64,000 bases of DNA. Source: a bacterium. GTDB lineage: Bacteria > Latescibacterota > Latescibacteria > Latescibacterales > Latescibacteraceae. The notes beneath the pieces were generated by a model. It searched no databases. It worked only from the letters and a program-made list of their open reading frames with translations, and had not been told where the DNA came from. How positions within the stretch are numbered: position 1 is the stretch's first letter; each line of letters starts with the position of its first letter. A program made the position numbers and the translations under genes. The stretch is taken from NCBI GenBank assembly GCA_021372535.1, contig JAJFUH010000029.1, forward strand, positions 57,866 to 121,865, given 5' to 3'. Below, piece after piece: positions 36,270-44,841 of this stretch.

Positions 36270-36333
36270 GGTACAAACAATAAAATTCGTATCCGGGCAC
36301 ATAAAAAAGAGATTTGTTAAAAATCCTCTTAAA
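36270..36333 (+). repeat. Degenerate family A copy 7, right half
   Basis: Resembles the right half of copy 1: 'acaaacaataaaattcgtatccgggcac' then AAAAAAGAGAT and a tail ending CCTCTTAAA. The tail hairpin has decayed. The match is weaker than for the other copies. Confidence 0.45.
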
Positions 36334-36405
36334 TTAAGGTAACCACACTAACCTTTCGGGCGTTTAATAATAAACTTCAAAATAATCCCGTTTCCCCTTC
36401 GAAAA

Positions 36406-38925
36406 ATGAGAAAAGGATTTATCGGAAAAACAAGTGTCTGTCTGGGAATAATCTGTCTGCTTACGACCGCGCGGGTTTCCGCAGCCGAATCCGTCTCGAA
36501 TGTCCGTTCCTACCGGGTCAGCGACGAAAAAATGGTTGTCTATTACGACCTTGTCGCGACAGTCGCGGGCAATGTTGTTCTGGAAATCTCCCGCAACGGC
36601 GGCGGGAGTTTCCCCATCACGGCGACAACGGTTTCGGGAGATGTCGGCCCCGGAATCATGCCGGGAACCCGCAGGCGCATCGAATGGAACATTGCCGGTG
36701 ACGGTATCCCGCCTGCGGAAAACCCGGTCGTCCGTGTCGTCGTTGTAACCGGAGAAGGGATACGGACACCCCCGGAAGCACCGCAGGCCGGTTCCGGGCT
36801 CCCGCAGGGCGACCATGACGCTCAGACGGGCAGATACATACGGACACCTTCCCTGAAGGCATTCCTGACCGGAAAGCCGCCCGTTATCGATGGTATCCTC
36901 GATGACCCGTGCTGGCGGGAAGCCGAAGCGATCACCGATTTCTACCAGCGTAACCCCCGCATGGGCGAGCCGGCCACATTCCCGGTCAGCGTCCGCATCG
37001 TCTACGATCCACAGACGATCTACATCGCGTTCGAGATACACTGCGGCGACCCGAACGCCCTCGTCTCCACCGTGCTCCAGCGCGATGCCAGCGTCAACGC
37101 CTACGACGATCATTTCGGATTCCGGTTCGACACCTTTCACAATTACCGCGACCTCTATTATTTTTACGTCAATCCCAGGGGAACGAAACTCGACGGTCAT
37201 GCGATGGACGAAGGGGCCATCAACGACGACAACTGGGATGGCGTCTGGCAGGTCAAAACGAGCCTTCTTGCGGACGGCTGGGCCGGAGAAATCGCCATGC
37301 CGCTCTATAATTTCCGCTACCGTGAGACAGAAGACGCGACATGGGGATTCGCGTGCCTCGTCTATGTTTCCGCCCTTCAGGAAAACGTGTCCTGGCCTGA
37401 TATGCGGAAAAACAGCCGTAAACCCTCCCTGTTCGGCAACCTCACCGATCTCCGGGGATTGGGAAGCAAAAAACCGGTGGTGCTCATCCCCTATGCGATA
37501 CAGGGTTCACAATTCGGACGGCATGAAAAAACCGTTTCGGATACTCCGGAATGGAAGCCCGTGTCCGATACATGGGAAAAGGACATCGGGATAGATATCC
37601 GCTACCGGCCATCGAGCTTTCTCGAAACCAATCTCACGATCAATCCCGACTTTGCAACCATCGAGGCCGATCAGTTCCTTTTCAACCTGTCGCTCGACGA
37701 GCTGCAGTACGCGGAAAAACGCCCCTTTTTCACCGAGGGTCAGGACCGGTTCGACTCTCCCATTCAGCTCCTTTATACACGCAGAATCGGCCTCGGCGAT
37801 GATGAGGTGCTCGCGGGAGGGAAAATGCATGGCCGTGTCGGGTCTTATGATTTCGGCGTTCTCGATGCCCTCACCGGCGAGGGGTTCGATCCTTCGTTCA
37901 ATTACACCGCGCTTCGTGTCAAGCGGGATATTCTGAGGTCATCGACTGTCGGCCTCCTTGCGGTGGGTAAAAACGAGGCGTCGGGCGGTATGGAGACGGT
38001 CAACAACGCTCTCGGGCTCGATCTGAATTTCCAGATCAGCGGCGCCGCCCGTCTGACCGGCCAGGTCTGCCGCAGTTACCGGCCCGGAGAAACCGGCGAC
38101 GGGTACGCGGGTCAGGCTGATTTTCAGTACAGCGAAAAGCTGTTCAATCCACGCGACAACATTGGTCTTTCGGCGACAATCGTGGATGCAACGGACGATT
38201 TCGATATCCAGGACATCGGGTATTTCGGGCGGACGAATCTCGACAGGCGCGGCGGGAAGGAAGGCATCACCTATACCTACTGGGTTAAAAGCCACGGCAT
38301 AAACCGTTTCGCAGTCAGCCAGAACGGGTGGTACTACCAGAATCACGCGGGCGATATCAGAGTTCAGGACGGGGCTTCGGCGAAATTTTCGGTTGAGACG
38401 TTCGGTCTTGTCCAGCCCGGTATTCTCGTGGAAAAAAGCTATTACTATTTCCCGGGGGACACCATGAGCTATGACAACAATCAGCGGACGGTCTCGCTTC
38501 AGCTGGGTCCTTATCCACGGTTCCGGGGAGAAGCCTCGTACAGGACGGGGGACAATTTCGGGAGTTCCATACGATACACGGATGCGGGAGTTATTTTCAA
38601 ACCGTCCGGCCATATGACCCTGACCGGCAACTTTTCACGGCTCCGGAGCGATCCTTTCGATTCCTCAGAGGGCGCGACAGTAAACAACATTACCCGAATC
38701 GGTCTCAATTACCTGTTTACTCCGGATTTTTACTGGCGGGTTTTTGTGCAGAGCGATTCATCCGACAGGCTCTCACTGGTCAACACCATGATACGGTACG
38801 AGTTCAGGCCGGGAAGCGTCTTCTATCTCTCGTACAAGGAGACGCGGGACGACAGCCTTGACGATTTCATGACGACGGACAGACAGCTTCTCGCAAAGAT
38901 TTCGTATCAGTTTGCAGTCAAATAA
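36406..38925 (+). CDS. Exported CBM9/DUF5916-type protein with outer-membrane barrel region
   Basis: An 839-residue protein with a signal peptide ending near VSAAES. Residues 30-120 form a small beta domain. Residues 145-330 are a carbohydrate-binding module family 9 type domain, opening with KPPVIDGILDDPCWREAEAI (typical) and containing DDHFGFRFDTF. Residues 370-839 match DUF5916: SSFLETNLTINPDFATIEADQ and EKRPFFTEGQDRF, followed by amphipathic strands ending in ISYQFAVK, as in an outer-membrane barrel. DUF5916 proteins are widespread in FCB bacteria; the function is unproven. No strong Shine-Dalgarno is seen before the ATG, and the first residues lie in AT-rich DNA next to a decayed repeat. 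Confidence 0.83.
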   Translation: MRKGFIGKTSVCLGIICLLTTARVSAAESVSNVRSYRVSDEKMVVYYDLVATVAGNVVLEISRNGGGSFPITATTVSGDVGPGIMPGTRRRIEWNIAGDGIPPAENPVVRVVVVTGEGIRTPPEAPQAGSGLPQGDHDAQTGRYIRTPSLKAFLTGKPPVIDGILDDPCWREAEAITDFYQRNPRMGEPATFPVSVRIVYDPQTIYIAFEIHCGDPNALVSTVLQRDASVNAYDDHFGFRFDTFHNYRDLYYFYVNPRGTKLDGHAMDEGAINDDNWDGVWQVKTSLLADGWAGEIAMPLYNFRYRETEDATWGFACLVYVSALQENVSWPDMRKNSRKPSLFGNLTDLRGLGSKKPVVLIPYAIQGSQFGRHEKTVSDTPEWKPVSDTWEKDIGIDIRYRPSSFLETNLTINPDFATIEADQFLFNLSLDELQYAEKRPFFTEGQDRFDSPIQLLYTRRIGLGDDEVLAGGKMHGRVGSYDFGVLDALTGEGFDPSFNYTALRVKRDILRSSTVGLLAVGKNEASGGMETVNNALGLDLNFQISGAARLTGQVCRSYRPGETGDGYAGQADFQYSEKLFNPRDNIGLSATIVDATDDFDIQDIGYFGRTNLDRRGGKEGITYTYWVKSHGINRFAVSQNGWYYQNHAGDIRVQDGASAKFSVETFGLVQPGILVEKSYYYFPGDTMSYDNNQRTVSLQLGPYPRFRGEASYRTGDNFGSSIRYTDAGVIFKPSGHMTLTGNFSRLRSDPFDSSEGATVNNITRIGLNYLFTPDFYWRVFVQSDSSDRLSLVNTMIRYEFRPGSVFYLSYKETRDDSLDDFMTTDRQLLAKISYQFAVK

Positions 38926-39005
38926 ATTTTTCTTACGGCTGCGGATAAACAAGGTAAAACTTTATAACTCAGTCCAAAACCACTGCTAACAACCAGAGAA
39001 TCTAT

Positions 39006-39237
39006 AAACCCGTTGAAAAGCCCCGAATGAGCGAGCGGTTTTCGGAAACAGAAGCGCAACTGTTTGAGCACATCGAAGATGTGTGAGTTTTGCGCTTCCC
39101 GAAAAACGCGATACGAATGAGGAAACAGGCTTTTCACGAGGCGCCCTTTGTCCCCGAATTATTAATCGGGGATGGATACTTTCCTTTGGGCGCGCAAAGG
39201 AAAGTATCATCTAAAAAGTAATCTGAAAAAAATGGGG
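39006..39237 (+). repeat. Structured repeat family D, copy 2
   Basis: Same nested plan as copy 1 with compensatory changes. GTTGAAAAGCC (39012-39022) pairs with GGCTTTTCAC (39128-39137). Then come GCGGTTTTCGG/CCGAAAAACGC, AAGCGCAA/TTGCGCTT, and apical CACATC-GAA-GATGTG (39069-39083). The final hairpin is GATACTTTCCTTTG/CAAAGGAAAGTATC (39175-39208). A P palindrome interrupts it at 39151. The A-run and ATGGGGGA end form part of the next terminator. Confidence 0.87.
39151..39172. repeat. Palindromic element P, copy 4
   Basis: Core CCCCGAATTATTAATCGGGG, the exact reverse complement of copy 3. It sits in family D copy 2 between GCGCCCTTTG and the final hairpin, where copy 1 has only 'ctttggttac'. 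Confidence 0.87.
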
Positions 39238-39263
39238 GATCGCCAACAGAAGCAATCCCCCAT
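39226..39263 (-). terminator. Rho-independent terminator of DUF6599 gene
   Basis: On the minus strand, ATGGGGGATTGC-loop-GGCGATCCCCCAT is followed by seven T residues, 25 bases after the stop. The T-run and the 3' arm coincide with the tail of family D copy 2, so the repeat contributes to the terminator. Confidence 0.85.
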
Positions 39264-39287
39264 ATCGAGTTACCGTTTTCAACGGTA

Positions 39288-40205
39288 TTATTCGATTCGG
39301 TACGTTTTTTTCAGGTTGCCATATAGCCCGCCGAGCACCTTTATCGCGAACTGCTCGTTTTTGACTCCGAGGCAGCCGAACACGAAACGGTCTCTGAGAT
39401 ACATAATAGCCGTGCCGCGATAAGGCGTTTCGCCCTTGACTCCCTCGACATTTTCGAGCTTCGACAGCGATGAGCTCTTGATTTTATCGAGGAACCCGTC
39501 GTACACGTTCTTCGCTGCCGCGTTATCGGCGGGAAGGGCGAGGAAAACCCTCAATTCGCCTTCGCTTCCCTGGTCGTACACGGCGGTCAGTCCGCGTCCC
39601 ATGACCGTGTAGCTGAGCAGGTTCTCGTCCACATACCGCTCCGACATGGCAACGAGATTCTCTTTCGGGAAAAGACCTACTTCCGGCGGAATGTCGGTTT
39701 CACCGGGTATGACCGCTGCCACCTGCAGGGCAAGCTCTTTCATCACATCGGCCTTCTCGCTCTCGGACGATGTGGGGATGATCTCCACGTAGTAGCGGTC
39801 TTTGTAGAAGACGGTGAGGTAGCTGATGGCGGAACCTTCGCAGCCGACCTTGAACAACTCGGCATCCGCATCCCGCTGCTGACGGTAGGAGCCGAAAGCG
39901 GACAGCCTGCTTGCGAGCTCGTACACGTCGACGGTGTACTCCATGGTATCCTTCGTGTAATAGGCGTGTTCGAGCCGCTTGAAGCCGTAGCTCAGGTAGA
40001 ACACCGCCTGGCCGTCGATGTACTCGTACAGGTTGCCGGGATTGTAGAACGCCACGGTGTCCTTGAGCTTGAATCCGCCGGTGAAGGTGCCTTTGAGGAA
40101 TAACGCTTCCTCCGCGCCTGCGAGCGAGACTATGCCGAAAGTTACGGCCAGTATCGCCAAAATCGACCGGCATTTCATATGGTTCATCAATCGCGTAAAT
40201 TTCAT
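39288..40205 (-). CDS. Exported DUF6599-family protein
   Basis: A 305-residue protein with a signal peptide (cleavage near SLAGAEE, about residue 32) and the DUF6599 pattern: LKDTVAFYNPGNLYEYIDGQAVFYLSYGFKRLEHAYY, then DVYELASRLSAFGSYRQQRD, and a C-terminal half in which SYTVMGRGLTAVYD is recognisable. Function is not known for the family. The ATG overlaps the stop of the aldo/keto reductase gene upstream (ATGA), so the two are co-translated and probably work in the same compartment. A terminator follows. Confidence 0.8.
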   Translation of the reverse strand: MKFTRLMNHMKCRSILAILAVTFGIVSLAGAEEALFLKGTFTGGFKLKDTVAFYNPGNLYEYIDGQAVFYLSYGFKRLEHAYYTKDTMEYTVDVYELASRLSAFGSYRQQRDADAELFKVGCEGSAISYLTVFYKDRYYVEIIPTSSESEKADVMKELALQVAAVIPGETDIPPEVGLFPKENLVAMSERYVDENLLSYTVMGRGLTAVYDQGSEGELRVFLALPADNAAAKNVYDGFLDKIKSSSLSKLENVEGVKGETPYRGTAIMYLRDRFVFGCLGVKNEQFAIKVLGGLYGNLKKTYRIE

Positions 40206-41407
40206 GCGAACAACTCCTTTGCACGGTTAATGGTGCTGGTGAGGTCGAGGCCGTTCACACATTTCACCTGGCACTCAGTGCAGTCGCTGCACATGTCCAC
40301 CCGCGAGGTCGGCGGCAATTCGCTGTAACGTTCTTTCGCCAGCCGTATATCGCCGTACCCGTACGCATATCCGAGACAGCGGTTGAGGTCGTTGACATGC
40401 ACACCCATCGGGCACTGTTCCTGGCAGCCGGTGCAGCCCGCCACGCCGCGGCAGTAATGATTCCTGATATATTCACCGAAACGGGTATTGGACCGCTCGT
40501 CGTCGAAACTCATCTTCATGCCCATGAGCGCGACATCCTCGGCGAGCTGTTCGAACGAGGTCACTCCCGGAACGATGGTGTCCACATAGGGATCGTTGAG
40601 CACCCACTTGAGGAGCGCCTGTGTCGGCGTGACCGGCGAATTTTTGTCCGTACGGATATCCTTGATGGTTTCCCAGTTCCATGTTCTGAGATCGAGGGGA
40701 TTGAGAAGGTTTTTCATGCCGATGATGCCTATTCCCGCTTTACGGGTTTTTTCTATCGATGCTTTCACCGCGGGCGGCGACATGTAGTTATATCCGACAA
40801 GCACCGCTTCCCATAATTTGCTCTCGACCGCGGCATCGAGCACTTCCGCCTGGTTTTCATGGGTGGAAACGCCGATAAAACGGGTGATTCCTTTTTTGCG
40901 GGCATTTTCGAATATCTTCATCGCCTCTCCATGAAGAACATCGCCACGGCCGCTTACCGAATGGAAAAGCATAAGGTCGACATGGTCGGTTTGAAGCCGT
41001 TTCAGCGATGTCTCCATGCGCGCTTCCATGCTCTTGAGATCGTCCGGGCCCTGGGGATATACCTTGGTGGTGATGAAAACCTTGTCGCGGACCGGTTTGA
41101 GCACCTGTCCCACTATCTGTTCGTTGACGCCGTTCATGTATCCCCAGGCGGTGTCAAAATAATTGATGCCATTGTCGAGCGCGGCCTGAACCAGTTCGGG
41201 ATCGCGCATGTTCATGGCGCCGAAACCGACCTCGCTGACCTTGCAGCCCGTCGAGCCGAGCTCACGGTAGACAACACGGTGAAACGGTGATGCGTTCTCG
41301 GCATAAATTCTCCGGGGGGAAAGCCCGGAAGCGGCGAGTCCCGCGCTTAACGTTATCCCGCCGACAGCGGCTTTACGTATGAATTCCCGGCGATTTGATG
41401 TTTCCAT
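40202..41407 (-). CDS. Tat-exported aldo/keto reductase with two C-terminal [4Fe-4S] sites (paralogue 1)
   Basis: A 401-residue protein. The N terminus NRREFIRKAAVGG is a twin-arginine signal with cleavage near residue 37. The aldo/keto reductase barrel (45-300) keeps the tetrad D85, Y90, K115, H149. A C-terminal extension binds two clusters by C319/C325/C328/C332 and C373/C376/C379/C383, the arrangement of Fe-S aldo/keto reductases, which may couple NAD(P)H or substrate oxidation to ferredoxin-like electron transfer. GGGAGG stands five bases before the ATG. Co-translated with DUF6599. It shares its domain plan with the two genes upstream on this strand. Substrate unknown. Confidence 0.9.
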   Translation of the reverse strand: METSNRREFIRKAAVGGITLSAGLAASGLSPRRIYAENASPFHRVVYRELGSTGCKVSEVGFGAMNMRDPELVQAALDNGINYFDTAWGYMNGVNEQIVGQVLKPVRDKVFITTKVYPQGPDDLKSMEARMETSLKRLQTDHVDLMLFHSVSGRGDVLHGEAMKIFENARKKGITRFIGVSTHENQAEVLDAAVESKLWEAVLVGYNYMSPPAVKASIEKTRKAGIGIIGMKNLLNPLDLRTWNWETIKDIRTDKNSPVTPTQALLKWVLNDPYVDTIVPGVTSFEQLAEDVALMGMKMSFDDERSNTRFGEYIRNHYCRGVAGCTGCQEQCPMGVHVNDLNRCLGYAYGYGDIRLAKERYSELPPTSRVDMCSDCTECQVKCVNGLDLTSTINRAKELFA

Positions 41408-41740
41408 TGAAGCCTCCCGAACATAAAAACAGTGGTTAACAAGTGTTTTTTTTTATAGTCTTTCAAAGCGATTTGTCGAAATCCGGCTCTGTCATGAAAT
41501 TGTGCGACACTGACTCACTTTCATGCTATAAAGTATACACATACTGAAGCCCCCCATAATTCCCCTCCTAACAGGAAGGATACGGCAAAACCGAGAGGGG
41601 TCATTCTTACGTTTTAATACTTAATTGGTATAACTCAATAGATACGCACTGGTATTAATATACAAAACGGTATCGCAACATGGTTATAAAATCGGTACAA
41701 AAAAACATTTCCGGTGCTGATTAGCCGGACACCGCGCCGG
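41408..41740. other. Gap between aldo/keto reductase genes 2 and 1
   Basis: About 330 bp of AT-rich DNA with a loose CCCCTC...GAGGGG inverted repeat near 41562-41600. It probably holds the promoter of the 40202-41407 gene. Nothing else is recognised. Confidence 0.45.
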
Positions 41741-42919
41741 TCATGCAAACAGAGCCCGCGCCCGGCGTACCGTCTCGTTGAGATCGAGGCCGTTTACGCA
41801 CCGGATGGCGCATTCGTCGCACTCACCGCACCGCTCGATTCGTGAGGACCGGGGCAGTCTGCGATAGTTTTCATGAGCCATCTCAGCGCTCCCGTAGCCA
41901 TATGCATAATTGACGCACCGGTTGAGGTCGCTCATGCAGACGCCCTTCGGACATGTGTCGACGCAGCCGGTACAGCCTGCGATACCCCTGCAGTACCGTT
42001 TCCCGGCGTCCATGCTGTAACGTTTCAGCAGACGGTGATCATCCTCGGTTAGACGCATTCCCATGACAGCAATGTCATCCTGAAGGTGCTCGAACGATGA
42101 AATTCCCGGGATGACCGTATCGACCCAGGGATTCTGAAGCACCCATTTCAGGAGCGCCTGCTGGTTGGTTGTCGAGCCCGTTTTGTCGGTGCGGATATCG
42201 GGAAACGGCTTTCGGGGACGCTCGACCGTGATGAGCGCTTTCATGGCGATGATGGCAATTCCCGCCTTACGGGTTTTTTCGATGGCTTCGGTCACTTCGG
42301 GGGGCGAAAAGTAGTTGTAGGGAAGAAGCACAGCCTCCCAGAACCTGCCTTCGACCGCCGCATTGAGCACTTCGACCTGATTGTGTGTGGAAACTCCTAT
42401 AAAACGGGTTTTTCCGCTCCTGCGGGCATCGTCGAACACGCTCATGATATCGTTGTCGAATGCCTCTTTCCTGCTTCCCGCGCCATGGAGCATGAGGAGA
42501 TCGACATGGTCTGTCTGAAGGCGTTTGAGCGAGGTATCGATCATGTCCTTCATTCTGTCCGGCGGTGCGGAGCCGACTTTCGTCGTGAGAAAAATTTCGT
42601 TCCGCCTCGTTTTCATGACCTTGCCGAGCGTTTCCTCGCACACACCGTTCATGTACCCATGGGCGGTATCGAAATAATTTATTCCGGAATCGATGGCGGC
42701 GTTGATGAGTTCCCCGTCGCCGATATGGAGCACGCCGAATCCTATTTCGGTGGCACGGTGCCCTGTTGATCCGAGATCGCGGTAAAAGATACGGCTGAAT
42801 GACGGGGGCTCGGCGGCATAAGCGTCAAAACCCGAACGTCCCCCGGCGGTAAATCCGATACCTGCTGCAGCGCCTCCGAGCGCCGCCTGTTTCAGAAAAT
42901 CCCTGCGTTTTGTATTCAC
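41741..42919 (-). CDS. Tat-exported Fe-S aldo/keto reductase (paralogue 2)
   Basis: A 392-residue protein from a GTG start with GAGG eight bases upstream; an in-frame ATG further up lacks support and would place the Tat motif too far in. The signal is TKRRDFLKQAALGG. Barrel tetrad: D84, Y89, K114, H145 (FDTAHGY, TTKVG, LMLHG). C-terminal cluster motifs CRGIAGCTGCVDTCP and CGECDECAIRC are intact. It is closest in plan to the 43229-44389 gene. No strong terminator follows; the gap to paralogue 1 is about 330 bp, so each is probably transcribed separately. Confidence 0.89.
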   Translation of the reverse strand: MNTKRRDFLKQAALGGAAAGIGFTAGGRSGFDAYAAEPPSFSRIFYRDLGSTGHRATEIGFGVLHIGDGELINAAIDSGINYFDTAHGYMNGVCEETLGKVMKTRRNEIFLTTKVGSAPPDRMKDMIDTSLKRLQTDHVDLLMLHGAGSRKEAFDNDIMSVFDDARRSGKTRFIGVSTHNQVEVLNAAVEGRFWEAVLLPYNYFSPPEVTEAIEKTRKAGIAIIAMKALITVERPRKPFPDIRTDKTGSTTNQQALLKWVLQNPWVDTVIPGISSFEHLQDDIAVMGMRLTEDDHRLLKRYSMDAGKRYCRGIAGCTGCVDTCPKGVCMSDLNRCVNYAYGYGSAEMAHENYRRLPRSSRIERCGECDECAIRCVNGLDLNETVRRARALFA

Positions 42920-43012
42920 TCTACCGTCCTCGAAAACCTGGTTGTCAGTTACAGAAACGCGGATATACACCGGAGGGGTAACGATACCAAGTTGCGTTCA
43001 AAAAGGACAAAA

Positions 43013-43102
43013 GCATTTACGATTTTAGATTTTTGATTTACGAATCTGGTTTGACAGGCTTTTATAAATCGTAAATCATAAATCGTACTTTGTAAATCAT
43101 TT
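43013..43102. repeat. AT-rich inverted/tandem repeat (family H)
   Basis: Variants of 'atttacgattt' and its complement 'aaatcgtaaat' recur at least five times in 90 bp, in both orientations, between aldo/keto reductase genes 3 and 2. The arms could fold into a long imperfect hairpin. The remainder of this 308-bp gap shows nothing else. Confidence 0.6.
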
Positions 43103-43228
43103 CTGGTTAAAAAGCAAATATTTGAATGCAAATTGGTATGACACGCCGATACACTATCCGGTATCGGCATCAGCCCCCGTCAGCGTTCATCCGCGTTTTA
43201 TGGAATACCCCTGTTCAGTATCCGTGTT

Positions 43229-44389
43229 TCAGGCGAAAAGTTCCCGCGCTCTGCGGACCGAATCGGTCAGGTTGAGACCGTTGACACACCGTACGAGGCA
43301 CTCATCGCAATCGCCGCAGACTTCCACCCGTGACGTTGCAGGCAGACGGTCGTAGTTTTCGCGGGCAAGACCCATATCCCCGTACCCGTACGCATAACCG
43401 AGGCAGCGGTTGAGATCGCAGATTTCCATCCCTTTCGGACACTGGCCGGAACAGCCGGTGCAGCCGGCAACACTATGGCAGTAGCTGCCTTCTATGCGCT
43501 CGCTGTAACGTTGCAGCGTTCGGTTCTCATGGAAGCTCATCTTCATACCCATGACCGGAAGATTCTCCTGAAGCTGATCGAACGTGGTCATGCCCGGGAT
43601 AGTCGTATCCACATACGGGTTCTGGAGCACCCACTTGAGAGCGGCCTGGTTTATGGTGATATCGCCCATCTTGTGATCGGGATATCCGCTTCCCTTGAGC
43701 TGCGTCTTCATGCCGATAATGCCGAGACCGGCTTTCCGGGTGCGCTCGATCGCGGCGGTCACATCATCGCCCGACTTGTAGTTGTAGGCAACGAGCATGT
43801 GCTCCCAGAACTTGCTTTCGACAGCGGCGGCAAGCAGTTTTTCATGATTCTTGTGGATAGAAACACCGACATACCTGCACAGGCCGTCTTTTTTTGCCTT
43901 TTCGAAAGCCTTTATCCATTCGGCGTTCAGCACTTCTTCGCGCTCATCGGGCATATGCATGAACATGATGTCCACATGATCGGTCTGGAGACGTTTGAGC
44001 GACAGTTCCATCATGTCGCGAACCTGCTGTGCGGTCCTGCCGGCGCAATGCACCTTGGTTACAAGGACAACCTTGTCGCGCTTCGTTTTCATGACCGTGC
44101 CGACAATTTCCTCGTTGACACCCTTCATGTACCCGTGGGCGGTATCAAGATAATTGATTCCCGCATCGATTGCGGCATGGATCAGTTCGGCGTCCCTTGT
44201 GTTCATCGCCCCGAATCCAAGCTCCGAAACCTTGATCCCGGTGGAGCCTAATTTACGGTATACAACGCCCTTGGCATCCGATGATTCCGCCGCGAAAATC
44301 CGCCGTGTGCTCAATCCCCATGTCGCGATCGACGCGCCGGCGACGGCACTGCTCTTTAAAAAAGTCCTTCGGTTTGAATTGATGTTCAT
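43229..44389 (-). CDS. Tat-exported Fe-S aldo/keto reductase (paralogue 3)
   Basis: A 386-residue protein with the Tat signal SNRRTFLKSSAVAG. The barrel tetrad is D82, Y87, K112, H145 (LDTAHGY, VTKVH, FMHMP). Cluster motifs CHSVAGCTGCSGQCP and CGDCDECLVRC occupy the C terminus, and the ending ...SVRRARELFA is nearly shared by all three paralogues. AAAGGAG lies nine bases before the ATG. The row of three such enzymes, probably with different substrate pockets, suggests diversification after local duplication. Confidence 0.9.
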   Translation of the reverse strand: MNINSNRRTFLKSSAVAGASIATWGLSTRRIFAAESSDAKGVVYRKLGSTGIKVSELGFGAMNTRDAELIHAAIDAGINYLDTAHGYMKGVNEEIVGTVMKTKRDKVVLVTKVHCAGRTAQQVRDMMELSLKRLQTDHVDIMFMHMPDEREEVLNAEWIKAFEKAKKDGLCRYVGVSIHKNHEKLLAAAVESKFWEHMLVAYNYKSGDDVTAAIERTRKAGLGIIGMKTQLKGSGYPDHKMGDITINQAALKWVLQNPYVDTTIPGMTTFDQLQENLPVMGMKMSFHENRTLQRYSERIEGSYCHSVAGCTGCSGQCPKGMEICDLNRCLGYAYGYGDMGLARENYDRLPATSRVEVCGDCDECLVRCVNGLNLTDSVRRARELFA

Positions 44390-44588
44390 ACGTAAGAACT
44401 CCTTTCATGTTTAATAATTGATTTATTTTTGATCTATAATACGTGGATATTCGACAGAAGGGCGGTTAAAAAGTGTCAATTTCAAGCGCCCGCTCAATAG
44501 TAACCAGTACTGACAGAGCCGCTATATTTTATACACCGTTTGCGCGGAAAAGATGCACAATCCCTCAAATATTTATATCTACCGTCAA

Positions 44589-44836
44589 TAGTGTCCGGTT
44601 AAACTTCATTTCAATCTGTATAATGTATTGAAAACGCTATGGTTTTCAATGAATCTACACAATGCTTGATGTAATATCTCTTATTATTTACAACAGCCCC
44701 CTTCGGCGCTGACGCGCCTGTTTCCTCCGGAGGGGGCACCATAGTGTGGAGCTTGCAGTTATGTCCTGCCCCCTTGAGGGGGAAGGATGTCACGAAGTTA
44801 CAGAAAGGGGGCTTTTTAAAATTTATCCGGACACTA
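44589..44836. mobile_element. MITE-like element with TAGTGTCCGG terminal inverted repeats
   Basis: A 248-bp element bounded by TAGTGTCCGGTTAAA (44589-44603) and, in inverse, TAGTGTCCGGATAAA (44822-44836), a 15-bp terminal inverted repeat with one mismatch. The interior has two C-rich/G-rich inverted modules (GCCCCCTTCGGCGC ... CCTCCGGAGGGGGC; GCCCCCTTGAGGGGG ... AGGGGGC) akin to family E. It has no open frame of interest. It ends five bases from the DUF362 stop codon and may supply or disrupt that gene's terminator. Confidence 0.75.
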
Positions 44837-44841
44837 CTGGT

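Noticed and set aside
781..39237. Families A and D considered as decayed insertion sequences with transposase genes
   Set aside because: No copy contains a frame resembling a transposase, and the conserved parts are stems with paired changes, not codons.
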